The notes: a model not told the origin generated them from the letters alone. Numbered from the stretch's first letter, positions 1 through 8,428 are shown. The stretch is DNA of 37,754 bases from Pseudaquidulcibacter sp964443435 (GCA_964443435.1 CAYUCW010000017.1:1-37754); one strand, 5' to 3'. Translations and numbers: made by a program.

Positions 1-1379
1 TAGAAAATAATTTTGAATATTCTTACTTAGGTCTTGGTGATTTATTTTATAAGTATGAATTACCAACCAAAGTAAGAGAGCCCCGCTTAATAAAATTCAA
101 TTTTGAGCTTGCCCAAGAACTGGGTATAAACGAATACACAAATATAGAAGAATTTTTATCGGGGAATAAGATACCTGATAATATAACCCCTTTTGCAATG
201 GCTTATTGTGGTCATCAATTTGGTCATCTTAATGTTTTGGGTGATGGGCGTGTTATAAATCTTGGCGAATTAAATGGTTATGATGTTCAATTAAAAGGCG
301 CTGGGCGCACTAATTACTCACGTGGCGGCGATGGCAGGGCTGCAATTGGGCCAGTATTGCGCGAATATCTTATTAGCGAAGCCATGCATAAGTTCGGCGT
401 TCCTACTACCCGTGCCCTCGCCTTTATAACAAGCGGTGAATATGTTTATCGCGAAGAGGCATTACAAGGCGCAATCCTTACACGTACAGCCAGAAGCCAT
501 CTAAGAATTGGCACTTTCACTTATGCCAAGCTTAATAATGAGGTTAAACCCCTTGCCGATTATGCAATTAATAGGCTCTATCCCGAAGTAAAAGAACATC
601 CGAATAAATATCGCGTATTCTTTGAAGCGGTTTGCAATAATCAAGCAAAATTAATTGCAAAATGGATGTCGCTTGGATTTATTCACGGGGTTATGAATAC
701 CGATAATATGACCATATCAGGTGAAACGCTTGATTATGGCCCTTGCGCCTTTATGGATGAATATAATTCCGAACAAGTTTATAGCTTTATTGATAAAAAA
801 GGACGCTATGCTTATAAAAATCAGCCATTCATTGCGGCATGGAATTTAGCGCGGCTTGCCGAAAGTTTGCTTGAATTATTTGACGAGGATATTCAAAATG
901 CTGTTGATTATGCCCAAGATTATATTGGCAAATTTCATAGTCTTTATGAAAGCTATTTTAATGCCGAATTCTCAAAAAAATTAGGTTTTAAAACGCCACT
1001 TAAAAGCCCCGAATTAATAAATGAATTTCTTGATATTTTGGAAACCAATAGCCTTGATTTCACCAATAATTTCAGAAACTTAAATAAAATAATTAACCTT
1101 GAAGTTGATGGGATTTTCAAGGAATGGGCAATTAAATGGCGCACTGCGCTTAATGATGAAACAGGAAATATTATAGAAAGACTTAATAAGGCAAATCCAT
1201 TTATAATTCCGCGCAATCATTTAATTGAAAAAGCAATTAATGCCGCAGAAAATGGTGATTTTTCTTTATTCCATGAATTATATAATGCGCTTCAAAATCC
1301 ATTTGAAGAAAACAATATTGAATTTTCGCATCCGCCTAAGCTTCAAGAAAAAATCAAAAATACATTTTGTGGCACATAA
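1..1379 (+). CDS. selO: Protein adenylyltransferase SelO (YdiU family), 5'-truncated by window edge
   Basis: SelO is a pseudokinase-fold enzyme that transfers AMP from ATP to protein Ser/Thr/Tyr residues. The frame is open from base 3, and homology-like sequence (YLGLGDLFYKYELPT) precedes the first ATG at 198, so the true start lies off the left end; 458 codons are visible against roughly 480-500 usual for the family. Visible signatures are MAYCGHQFGHLN, QLKGAGRTNYSRGGDGRAA and HGVMNTDNM (H codon at 684), followed by LDYGPCAFMDEY, which supply the nucleotide and metal ligands in characterised SelO. The protein ends in FCGT; the C-terminal Cys matches the place where animal SelO carries selenocysteine. 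It is followed 44 bp later by a DUF559 gene on the same strand. Confidence 0.95.
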   Translation, partial: ENNFEYSYLGLGDLFYKYELPTKVREPRLIKFNFELAQELGINEYTNIEEFLSGNKIPDNITPFAMAYCGHQFGHLNVLGDGRVINLGELNGYDVQLKGAGRTNYSRGGDGRAAIGPVLREYLISEAMHKFGVPTTRALAFITSGEYVYREEALQGAILTRTARSHLRIGTFTYAKLNNEVKPLADYAINRLYPEVKEHPNKYRVFFEAVCNNQAKLIAKWMSLGFIHGVMNTDNMTISGETLDYGPCAFMDEYNSEQVYSFIDKKGRYAYKNQPFIAAWNLARLAESLLELFDEDIQNAVDYAQDYIGKFHSLYESYFNAEFSKKLGFKTPLKSPELINEFLDILETNSLDFTNNFRNLNKIINLEVDGIFKEWAIKWRTALNDETGNIIERLNKANPFIIPRNHLIEKAINAAENGDFSLFHELYNALQNPFEENNIEFSHPPKLQEKIKNTFCGT

Positions 1380-1423
1380 GTTTTCAAGATTGCTTTTTTA
1401 ATAAAAAATAACTACATGGGACT

Positions 1424-1792
1424 ATGAGAAAAGCAAAGCAAAACGCGGATAACGAAACAATTGACGCCCGCAAACGAAATATGCGCAACCAACCCACAAA
1501 AGCTGAGTTCAAAATCTGGAGCATGATTAAGGATAAAGTCTTAGGGGTTAAATTCCTTAGAATGGAAAAAATTCAGCATGCACGTGATGACGTCGGCTAT
1601 TTTGCGGATTTCGTATGTTATGAACGTGATTTAATTGTAGAAGTTGATAATCCTTCGATTATAGAGCGTAGAAATAATACCGAACGCAATGAATATTTCG
1701 ATGAAGGTGGTTTTACGGTGATAAGATTTACGGATAAAGAGATATTAGGCAATCCGAGTGCTTGCTTAGCAAAAATCAAAAAAGAAATCTGA
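1424..1792 (+). CDS. DUF559 (Vsr-like endonuclease fold) domain protein
   Basis: A 122-residue single-domain protein that matches the DUF559 pattern: an N-terminal helix NQPTKAEFKIWSMIKDKVLG, then FLRMEKI, then YFADFVCYERDLIVEVDN, and finally GFTVIRFTDKEILGNPSACLAKI. DUF559 is related to very-short-patch-repair and restriction-like endonucleases; the usual ELDG-x-x-H motif is here EVDNPSI, so the Asp is kept but the usual following Gly and His are changed. Nuclease activity is therefore uncertain. Its partners and role are unknown for most members. It may be cotranscribed with selO, which ends 44 bp upstream, while argC follows 68 bp later with its own candidate regulatory palindrome. Confidence 0.75.
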   Translation: MRKAKQNADNETIDARKRNMRNQPTKAEFKIWSMIKDKVLGVKFLRMEKIQHARDDVGYFADFVCYERDLIVEVDNPSIIERRNNTERNEYFDEGGFTVIRFTDKEILGNPSACLAKIKKEI

Positions 1793-1823
1793 TACTTCAA
1801 AAATTTAGTGACAAAATCAGTTA

Positions 1824-1839
1824 TGCGCTTTAAAGCGCA
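1824..1839. promoter_or_regulatory. Perfect 16-bp palindrome upstream of argC
   Basis: TGCGCTTTAAAGCGCA is a perfect 16-bp palindrome lying 21 bp before the argC ATG. A TATAAT hexamer follows at 1842-1847, so the palindrome would occupy a promoter spacer, as operators often do. It is not an ArgR box by sequence. An alternative is a short RNA hairpin at the end of the DUF559 transcript, but no T-run follows. Confidence 0.4.
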
Positions 1840-1860
1840 CATATAATTATAGGAATTATT

Positions 1861-2703
1861 ATGAGCAAGAGTATTTATAATGCAGTAGTTTTGGGCGCAT
1901 CTGGTTATACTGGTGCGGAGACTATTCGTATTATTCATTCTCACCCTAATATTCGTTTAGTTGCTTTAACGGCAAACGCGCAAGCCGGTAAAAAGTTTGG
2001 CGAATTATATCCGCATTTATTTATGTATGCCGATATGATTTTGCAAAAAGCCGAAGATATTGACTGGGCTGATATTGATGTTGCTTTTGGTTGCTTACCN
2101 NNNNNNNNNNNNNNNNNNNNNNNNNNNNNNNNNNNNNNNNNNNNNNNNNNNNNNNNNNNNNNNNNNNNNNNNNNNNNNNNNNNNNNNNNNNNNNNNNNNG
2201 GTGTATCTGGCGCTGGTCGCTCTATAAAACAATCAAATCTTTATTGTGAGATTGCCGAGAGCATGTATGCATATGGCGTTGGAAAGCATCGCCATGCACC
2301 TGAAATTGAACAAGAATTAGGAATTGCCGCAAACAAAGACATGATTGTTAATTTCACCCCTCACCTTATTCCAATGACTAGGGGTGAATATATAACTGCG
2401 CATGTAAAGCTCTCAGAAGGCAAAACCATTTCTGACCTAAGAACTGCGCTTCAAGAGCAATATAAAGGCGAAGCTTTTGTAAGGATTGCCGATGAAGGCG
2501 CGGTTCCTGATTCAAGATGGGTAAAAGGTACAAATTGTTGCGTAATAAACGTATTTAAGGATAGAATTCCAGGTCGTGCGATTATAATATCTACCATTGA
2601 CAATCTTATTAAAGGATCTGGTGGTCAGGCTATACAAAATTTCAATGTCTTATTTGGACTTGCTGAAACCACAGGCTTGACGATTGCCCCTAGTTTTCCT
2701 TAA
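1861..2703 (+). CDS. argC: N-acetyl-gamma-glutamyl-phosphate reductase, interrupted by assembly gap
   Basis: ArgC reduces N-acetyl-glutamyl phosphate to the semialdehyde with NADPH, the third step of arginine biosynthesis in the cytosol. The N-terminus has the Rossmann motif VLGASGYTGAETIRII. After the gap come GVSGAGR, a HRHAPEIEQEL-type segment, FTPHLIPMTRGE and, near the C-terminus, IDNLIKGSGGQAIQNFN, all typical of the long type-1 ArgC. An AGGAA ribosome binding site precedes ATG 1861. The catalytic Cys (usually in a PGCYPT motif) must lie in the N run. Visible sequence plus the 100 N gives 280 residues, while the family usually has about 310-350, so the gap is probably larger than drawn. 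The frames on both sides agree only by chance if 100 is a placeholder. Confidence 0.95.
   Translation: MSKSIYNAVVLGASGYTGAETIRIIHSHPNIRLVALTANAQAGKKFGELYPHLFMYADMILQKAEDIDWADIDVAFGCLXXXXXXXXXXXXXXXXXXXXXXXXXXXXXXXXXXGVSGAGRSIKQSNLYCEIAESMYAYGVGKHRHAPEIEQELGIAANKDMIVNFTPHLIPMTRGEYITAHVKLSEGKTISDLRTALQEQYKGEAFVRIADEGAVPDSRWVKGTNCCVINVFKDRIPGRAIIISTIDNLIKGSGGQAIQNFNVLFGLAETTGLTIAPSFP
2100..2199. other. Assembly gap of 100 N inside argC
   Basis: One hundred consecutive N, the conventional placeholder for a gap of unknown size. By comparison with E. coli ArgC as I recall it, about 90 residues separate the flanking motifs, against the 33-34 codons shown here, so roughly 270-280 bp are likely missing. 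Confidence 0.95.
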
Positions 2704-2737
2704 TATGTGCTTATAAATATAGAAACGGCCTTGGTGC

Positions 2738-4585
2738 ATGAAAAAACAATTATTAAAATTTATTGCACCTGAAAAATTCGAGGCGGATTACGACCCACTA
2801 TTGGGTAAATCTATCAAGTCGCTTAAATCCGTAGAAATATATTCTTCTCAAATAAATACTGGATTTAATGAAACAGCTAATGGCTCTGTATTTGATGATC
2901 CAGATCTTGATGAGACTATTATTCCTATCGCGCCTATAGTGCCAGAGGCAAATATTGAACCGATAATTGATGAAATTGCGCCAATTGAAGCTTCTTCGCA
3001 AGAAACAATAGATGAATTTGTCGAAACTGCTCAGATAGAAGAAATTCCTTTAATACAAGAAATCGATACAAGTAAAATCACTTCTATTGATTTTGATGGA
3101 CCGGAAACTAGTGAAGCAGTCGAAACACCCGAAAATATTAAACAAATTCAAGAAATTGCCCCCGTTTCAGAAGAAATTATCGAACAAAATATTTCTGATA
3201 CTGACCTTACTATACGCGATGAAGATTGTAATGAAATAATGCCATTTGAAACCCTTGATGGGGAGCCGAATGAAGCAATTGAACAATTAACCGAAGAAAA
3301 AATTACAAGCGAACAGCAATCTATTTTAGAAGAAAATATCGAGGAAATAAAAGCGCCTGCATTTATTAAAACTCTGTCTGAACGCGAAATAGAAGAGCCA
3401 AAAGAAACACCAGAACCTTTTGTAAAAAGCTATGAACATCAAGAGATTTTAGAAAAAATTTCAGAAGAAGAAATTCCAGAAGAAGTTGCACAATCTGAAA
3501 CAATTAATGAAAAAATCGTTCAAGAAGAAGTTTTGGATCAACCGCTTGAAGGAAGTTCAGAAATTCCTCAAAAAACTGATGAAGAAATTAATCAAGATAC
3601 AAATGCTTCTAAAGAAAAAATTATAATTCATAAAAAGACATTTGTTCCGCCTTCAAATAAGCAATTAAAGAAGCTTAAAAGGCGTAGTAAAAAAGTAAAA
3701 TCAAACGAGATAGTATTATTCTTAGCTATTCTAAGCATCGGTTTTTCTGCATTATTTGCACTTATTTCTCTATTATCACCATTAGGTCGCCCATTTGATA
3801 CAATCACTGATTTGAAGCCTTATTGGTGCGTTATAGCTTTAATCTCTGTAGGATTATGGGCATTTATTAAAAAATGGCCTTATGTAATAATATCGGCATT
3901 ATTATTGATTTTGAACTTCCTAGGGCTTTATAAAAATCTTGGTGCTGCGCCAACTGGCGGTAAAAACAGTATTGCAAAAATTGGTTTTGCAAATGCAGAT
4001 AATTCTTCTAAAAACCTAAGCAATATAATTGCCAAAGCCGATAAAAATGGCACACAGCTTTTAATCGTTTCTGCGGCTAATAATCTTATAAGCATGCCGC
4101 CAGCAGGTTGGACAATTGCGCAAGAAGCCAATACCAATGATATTTCAAGGCTTTTGGTTTTATCTAAAACAAATTGGCGAGTTATTACCCTCCCTGGTGA
4201 GCCAACAATGGCAAGAAATGGCGAGGACAGCCTAACAATAATTGCCATTAATCCACCAAAAGCTAAGCGCAACCGTGCCGCTAATGCCGATCGTGAGTCC
4301 ATAATTAATCGCGCGGCGGCAAGGAGTGGAACTCAAGAAACCCCAATAATTGCTTTTGGTGACTTGGATGCAAGTCCTTGGCATAAGGACATAACTGAAT
4401 TTACTACTAATAGCGCATTAACAAGACTTAATTGCGGACTAATTGGTGCTACTCGTCAATCTATGGGCTTAGGAATTGCTTATGATCATGTATTCTTTAG
4501 AGATGTGAACATAAAATCTTGCAAAATAGACGGTATAATAGGTAAAGCAAGCCCAATTTGGATTGATGTCGCGGCTAAAAAATAA
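2738..4585 (+). CDS. Acidic membrane protein with C-terminal EEP-like (endonuclease/exonuclease/phosphatase) domain
   Basis: A 615-residue protein in three parts. Residues 1-290 are strongly acidic and low in complexity, rich in Glu, Ile and Pro with many EEI, EEIP and ETPE clusters, and are probably disordered. A basic stretch at 296-322 (KKLKRRSKKVK) precedes three hydrophobic segments at about 325-348, 362-377 and 381-397. Residues 410-615 resemble an EEP domain: GDLDASPW at 541-548 and AYDHVFF at 581-587 match the GDFN-A-SPW and DH motifs of that fold. The usual catalytic Glu near the domain start is replaced by VSAANN, and the usual Asn of GDFN is Asp, so the domain may be degenerate. 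Three membrane segments before an EEP domain is a known alphaproteobacterial layout; the long acidic extension is unusual. It is convergent with the secDF operon. Confidence 0.65.
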   Translation: MKKQLLKFIAPEKFEADYDPLLGKSIKSLKSVEIYSSQINTGFNETANGSVFDDPDLDETIIPIAPIVPEANIEPIIDEIAPIEASSQETIDEFVETAQIEEIPLIQEIDTSKITSIDFDGPETSEAVETPENIKQIQEIAPVSEEIIEQNISDTDLTIRDEDCNEIMPFETLDGEPNEAIEQLTEEKITSEQQSILEENIEEIKAPAFIKTLSEREIEEPKETPEPFVKSYEHQEILEKISEEEIPEEVAQSETINEKIVQEEVLDQPLEGSSEIPQKTDEEINQDTNASKEKIIIHKKTFVPPSNKQLKKLKRRSKKVKSNEIVLFLAILSIGFSALFALISLLSPLGRPFDTITDLKPYWCVIALISVGLWAFIKKWPYVIISALLLILNFLGLYKNLGAAPTGGKNSIAKIGFANADNSSKNLSNIIAKADKNGTQLLIVSAANNLISMPPAGWTIAQEANTNDISRLLVLSKTNWRVITLPGEPTMARNGEDSLTIIAINPPKAKRNRAANADRESIINRAAARSGTQETPIIAFGDLDASPWHKDITEFTTNSALTRLNCGLIGATRQSMGLGIAYDHVFFRDVNIKSCKIDGIIGKASPIWIDVAAKK

Positions 4586-5152
4586 TTATAATTTGCCAAA
4601 GAGCATTATAAAAAACAAATAAAACTTTGCCCTAAGACCTATGTCTTTGATAGATTCATATTGGATTAAATCTGGCTTTTTAATAGCTAATGCAATTGGT
4701 GCAATAATTGGCAAAATCCTTGACTTGTCTTTGCCAATTAATTCAATATTCAAGTCTTTGATATTGTCTTGGACCAAGAAATCTATTGCTAAAGCCTTTA
4801 ATGCAAACTTGGCATAAGCGATTATGAAATCTAAGCTATTATTAGTATCAAATGCATTTTCATAGCTTTCAAATATAATATTCCAATCATTAAAATCTAT
4901 ATTTAAATCTTTAATTCTATGCCCTATTGGCCCAAGATCGCTGAATTTATTTTCATTTATACAATTGCGCCAGAACTCAAGCCGTATCCTTGATAAGGTT
5001 AAATCTTTCGCTCTTTGTTTTAACAAATAAATTTCATGATGAATATTTATAATCGAAAAAAGTTTTTCTTTATCTGCATCTAATGCGAAAAGAGCCGCGC
5101 TATATAAACGCGGCTCCCTATTTTTTAATTCGCTATTATTAAGGTCTGTCAT
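4586..5152 (-). CDS. Squalene/phytoene synthase-like protein (NDUFAF6-like), short
   Basis: A 188-residue protein starting at MTDLNNSELKNREPRLYSA; this ATG overlaps the end of secF by 14 bp, which suggests translational coupling. Codons further upstream lie wholly inside secF and translate to sequence unlike the family. The segment YSAALFALDADKEKLFSIINIHHEIYLL and the RIRLEFWRNCI motif match the squalene/phytoene synthase fold. The Asp-rich prenyl-diphosphate motifs of true synthases are not visible, so it fits the NDUFAF6-like branch, whose mitochondrial members assist respiratory complex I assembly. That branch often sits directly after secDF in alphaproteobacteria. At 188 residues it is shorter than the roughly 250-290 usual, with loss mostly at the C-terminus. 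Confidence 0.65.
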   Translation of the reverse strand: MTDLNNSELKNREPRLYSAALFALDADKEKLFSIINIHHEIYLLKQRAKDLTLSRIRLEFWRNCINENKFSDLGPIGHRIKDLNIDFNDWNIIFESYENAFDTNNSLDFIIAYAKFALKALAIDFLVQDNIKDLNIELIGKDKSRILPIIAPIALAIKKPDLIQYESIKDIGLRAKFYLFFIMLFGKL

Positions 5153-6164
5153 CTTCAAGTTTAGTAACTTTTTTAACATCCCTTGGTACCAACAAGCTGA
5201 ATGGTGCCGCGACATAAATCGAAGAATATGTACCTATAACTACACCAAAAATCATTGTGATAGTGAATGATTGAATAGTCGCCCCACCAATAACTGTAAG
5301 ACCAAGTAATGCCAATAGTGTAGTCATACCCGTAATAATTGTTCTTGAAAGTGTTTCATTGGTTGATAAATCAATCAATTCAGCCATTGGCTTTTTCTTC
5401 CATTTACGCATATTTTCACGAAGTCTATCATAAACAACAACCGTATCATTCATCGAATAACCGATAATAGTAAGTATAGCGGCAATGGTAGTTAATGAGA
5501 ATTCAAGGCGGGTAACCGACATAAAGCCAAGCACCAATATTACGTCATGCAAAAGCGCGGCAACCGAGCCTATGCCCATCTGTATTTCAAATCGGAACCA
5601 AATATATATAAGCATTAATCCAAGCGCCACAACAAGGGCAAGAATACCATTCTTATAAAGCTCAGCTGAAACTTTAGAGCCTACAACTTCGGTTCTTGGA
5701 ATTTTTACGCCAGAGATAATGCTTTCAATTTTTTCTTTAACAAGCTTTACACTTGCTTCATTATTGCCATCTTTGGCAAGAAAGCGAACCATTATTTGAT
5801 TTGGATTATCAAAATTTTGTACTTGAGCATCTCTAATAGGAAGCTTATCAAGTTCAGAGCGGATTTTTGAGGTATCAATTGCCGATGGTGCAACTAATTC
5901 AAGCATAATCCCGCCTTTAAAATCAATCCCTTGATTAAAAGCATCCGTAAATACTGCACTGATTTTATTTCCAATACCGCCTTCAGCATTATTAAAAGCA
6001 GTCATTGGATTTTGTCTAAAGCCACCAGTTGCAAAAGAAACAAACGACAAAAATATCAAAAGAATTGATATTGATGTTGCAAGTTTTGCAAAACTAACAA
6101 AATTAAAATTAGTTTGTTTTGGTATTATTCTGATTAATGGCCACCATTTAGATGTATTTGGCAT
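5139..6164 (-). CDS. secF: Protein translocase subunit SecF
   Basis: SecF works with SecD and YajC in the inner membrane, using proton motive force to aid late steps of Sec-dependent export. The protein has 341 residues, an N-terminal membrane segment at about 27-46, a GIDFKGGIMLEL motif at the start of the periplasmic domain, and a C-terminal block of five membrane segments containing ALLHDVILVLGFMSV, SMNDTVVVYDRLREN and TLSRTIITGMTTLLALLGL, which are standard SecF signatures. Between the first membrane segment and GIDFKGG there are roughly 25-30 extra residues, including a Gly/Asn-rich stretch, that most SecF proteins lack. It starts 14 bp after secD ends and its end overlaps the next gene. 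Confidence 0.96.
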   Translation of the reverse strand: MPNTSKWWPLIRIIPKQTNFNFVSFAKLATSISILLIFLSFVSFATGGFRQNPMTAFNNAEGGIGNKISAVFTDAFNQGIDFKGGIMLELVAPSAIDTSKIRSELDKLPIRDAQVQNFDNPNQIMVRFLAKDGNNEASVKLVKEKIESIISGVKIPRTEVVGSKVSAELYKNGILALVVALGLMLIYIWFRFEIQMGIGSVAALLHDVILVLGFMSVTRLEFSLTTIAAILTIIGYSMNDTVVVYDRLRENMRKWKKKPMAELIDLSTNETLSRTIITGMTTLLALLGLTVIGGATIQSFTITMIFGVVIGTYSSIYVAAPFSLLVPRDVKKVTKLEDDRP

Positions 6165-6178
6165 ATTAATTCTCTTTA

Positions 6179-7825
6179 TTAAATTGGAAGAGCTTTAGCA
6201 CGGGTCTTTTTAAACCACAGAGCTAAACATACTTGGGTAACAAGAACGGCTGTAAATACGGAAGTGACAATACCCAAAGATAATGTCCAAGCAAATCCGC
6301 GCACTGGGCCAGAGCCGAAATAGAATAGAATTACAGCGGCAAGTAATGACGTTAAATTGGCATCCATAATTGTAACTACTGCCCTTTGGAAGCCAGCTTC
6401 TAAAGATAATGCAACTGACTTGCCTGAGGCAAATTCATCACGCATTCTTTCGTAAATAAGAACGTTTGCGTCAACCGCCATACCAAGTGTAAGTACAAGA
6501 CCCGCAATCCCCGGAAGCGTAAGCGTTGCCCCTACCATTCCAAGGCCTGCAAAAATTAAAATAACATTCACGGCAAGCGCAATAATTGAAATTCCGCCGA
6601 AAATAAAACCGTAAGATAAAATCATAAATATCACAACAGTAATCAAGGCAATCACACCCGCAGTTGCACCGGCATCAACGGCATCTTTGCCGAGTTCTGC
6701 ACCAACAGAACGTTGTTCCAAGATTTTAAGTGGTGCAGGTAAAGCACCAGCGCGCAATAATGTTGAAAGCTCACTTGCTGACTCAATAGTAAAGCCACCA
6801 GTAATTTGACCCGTGCCACCTAAAATAGGCTCATTAATATTTGGTGCTGAAATTACTTTACCATCAAGAATAATTGCAAATCTCTTACCAACATTTTCAG
6901 AAGTGGCACGACCAAAAGCACGGCTACCTGAGCCATCAAAGCGGAATGAAACCACTGGCTGGTTTGTTTCAGGATCAAAAGTAGGCTGAGCATCAACAAG
7001 ATTTTCGCCATCAAGGACGGCACGCTTTTTTACAAGCAATAAAGGCTCATCTGGTCTTGTTGGTTGGGGTAATAATTCAGACCCTGGAGGAATTAGGCCC
7101 GACATAGCTTCTTGAGGAGAAACCGAATTATCAACCATTTGGAAAGTAAGCTTTGCGGTTTGACCAACCATTTTCTTAAGCTTCTCAGGATCACTTTCGC
7201 CAGGGGCTTGAAGAACAATTCTTTCAAGTCCTTGACGAGTGATTGAAGGCTCTTTTGTACCTGTTTCATCAATACGACGACGAATTACTTCGATTGATTG
7301 ATTGACTGCATGACGTGTAATCGCGGTTTTGGCATCATCCGTAAGGGTAATACTTATATTATTTCCTTGATTAGTAACTTTTAAATCGCTTGTCGCAACT
7401 TGACCAGTAATACCTTCAACTGATTGTCCAAGATCATTAATTCTTTTAATAGCCTCAGGTATATCAGTTTCATTAGTAATTGTTACATTAACTGTCTGCC
7501 CATCCGCAGATTGCGTACGACCAGAAAAAGCAATTGGCGGCTTTTTATCCGCATTAGAACCAGTTTTAGAAACGCCTCTTAATGAACTTGTTAAATCATC
7601 AGCAACTGTTTCAAGTCTTTGCTTAAAAACGGCATCCTTTTCAACTTCAAATAAAAGATGGGAACCACCTTGAAGGTCAAGACCAAGATTAATGGTATTA
7701 TTTGGTAAAAAAGATGGTATTTTTGCACGCAAATCAGGGCTTAAAACGTTTGGAAACGCGTATAAACATCCGAATAGACTTACTAAAATTACGATAAAAT
7801 AACGCCAACGCGAGATATGTAACAA
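6179..7825 (-). CDS. secD: Protein translocase subunit SecD
   Basis: The partner of SecF in the accessory Sec translocon. The 548-residue protein has one N-terminal membrane segment (about 9-28), the GLDLQGGSHLLFEV motif that opens the periplasmic P1 domain, a P1 head with IDETGTKEPSITRQG and IVLQAPGESDPEKLK, and a C-terminal five-helix block with GMAVDANVLIYERMRDE and the TSLLAAVILFYFGSGPVRGFA segment. Both length and motif order are normal. It is the second gene of yajC-secD-secF, starting 13 bp after yajC. Confidence 0.97.
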   Translation of the reverse strand: MLHISRWRYFIVILVSLFGCLYAFPNVLSPDLRAKIPSFLPNNTINLGLDLQGGSHLLFEVEKDAVFKQRLETVADDLTSSLRGVSKTGSNADKKPPIAFSGRTQSADGQTVNVTITNETDIPEAIKRINDLGQSVEGITGQVATSDLKVTNQGNNISITLTDDAKTAITRHAVNQSIEVIRRRIDETGTKEPSITRQGLERIVLQAPGESDPEKLKKMVGQTAKLTFQMVDNSVSPQEAMSGLIPPGSELLPQPTRPDEPLLLVKKRAVLDGENLVDAQPTFDPETNQPVVSFRFDGSGSRAFGRATSENVGKRFAIILDGKVISAPNINEPILGGTGQITGGFTIESASELSTLLRAGALPAPLKILEQRSVGAELGKDAVDAGATAGVIALITVVIFMILSYGFIFGGISIIALAVNVILIFAGLGMVGATLTLPGIAGLVLTLGMAVDANVLIYERMRDEFASGKSVALSLEAGFQRAVVTIMDANLTSLLAAVILFYFGSGPVRGFAWTLSLGIVTSVFTAVLVTQVCLALWFKKTRAKALPI

Positions 7826-7838
7826 GGGCTATACCTTT

Positions 7839-8177
7839 TTATTTATTTTCATTAGCCGCAGTTTTACCGCGTACTTCAGTAATTGTATTACGAACAACTT
7901 TAACAACCATGCTTGGTGCAAGTTCTACCGAAAGCTCATTATCTTCAACTTTAGTAACTTTTCCAATCATGCCGCCAGAAGTAACAACTGTGTCACCCTT
8001 AATAATACCAGCTATTAAAGCTTGGTGCGCTTTTAATCTTTGTTGTTGTGGACGAATAAGCAGGAAATAAAACACAACCAACATACCAACTAATGGTAAG
8101 ATATTCATAATAACAGCAATAGGACCAGTTGCAGCAGCGGCATCAGCGCTTTGTGCATAAGCAGGAGTTGAAAACAT
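7839..8177 (-). CDS. yajC: Preprotein translocase subunit YajC
   Basis: A small single-pass inner-membrane protein that associates with SecDF. It has 112 residues, with one hydrophobic segment (PIAVIMNILPLVGMLVVFYF, about 19-38) followed by the hallmark LLIRPQQQRLKAHQALIAGI and the GDTVVTSGGMIGKVTKVEDN segment typical of YajC. An AGAGG ribosome binding site lies about 7 nt before the start codon. It is the first gene of the secDF operon, so the operon promoter should lie in the AT-rich 8178-8420 interval. Confidence 0.96.
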   Translation of the reverse strand: MFSTPAYAQSADAAAATGPIAVIMNILPLVGMLVVFYFLLIRPQQQRLKAHQALIAGIIKGDTVVTSGGMIGKVTKVEDNELSVELAPSMVVKVVRNTITEVRGKTAANENK

Positions 8178-8407
8178 AATAAACCTCTTTGATTAATTCA
8201 GACATAAATAAGGATTATTCTAAAAATCACAATGGCAGAAAGCAGATTAAAACAATACTAATTTATTTAATAACAATTCGTCACATTGTTTATTGATTTA
8301 TAATAGGAATTATTTTGAAATTAAGTTAGAAATGCAATAAATAATTATTGTAAGAATATTATAAAGCAATAATTGCAAATAGAATTTGGAAAAAAAGAGA
8401 TTCTTAT

Positions 8408-8428
8408 TTAAGCATTATATATGCTTAA
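8408..8428. promoter_or_regulatory. Inverted repeat spanning the start codon of the GST gene
   Basis: TTAAGCAT (8408-8415) and ATGCTTAA (8421-8428) are perfect 8-bp arms around a TATAT spacer. The right arm begins with the ATG of the GST gene. In mRNA this could form a hairpin hiding the start codon; in DNA it could be an operator over a -10-like TATATA. No Shine-Dalgarno sequence is evident upstream. The region is AT-rich, so chance is possible. Confidence 0.35.

Noticed and set aside
4050..4585. EEP-like protein as a functional nuclease
   Set aside because: The usual catalytic Glu and the Asn of GDFN appear to be replaced, so activity was not asserted.
5153..5215. Longer N-terminus of the phytoene-synthase-like protein
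   Set aside because: It lies wholly within secF coding sequence in another frame and is not similar to the family.
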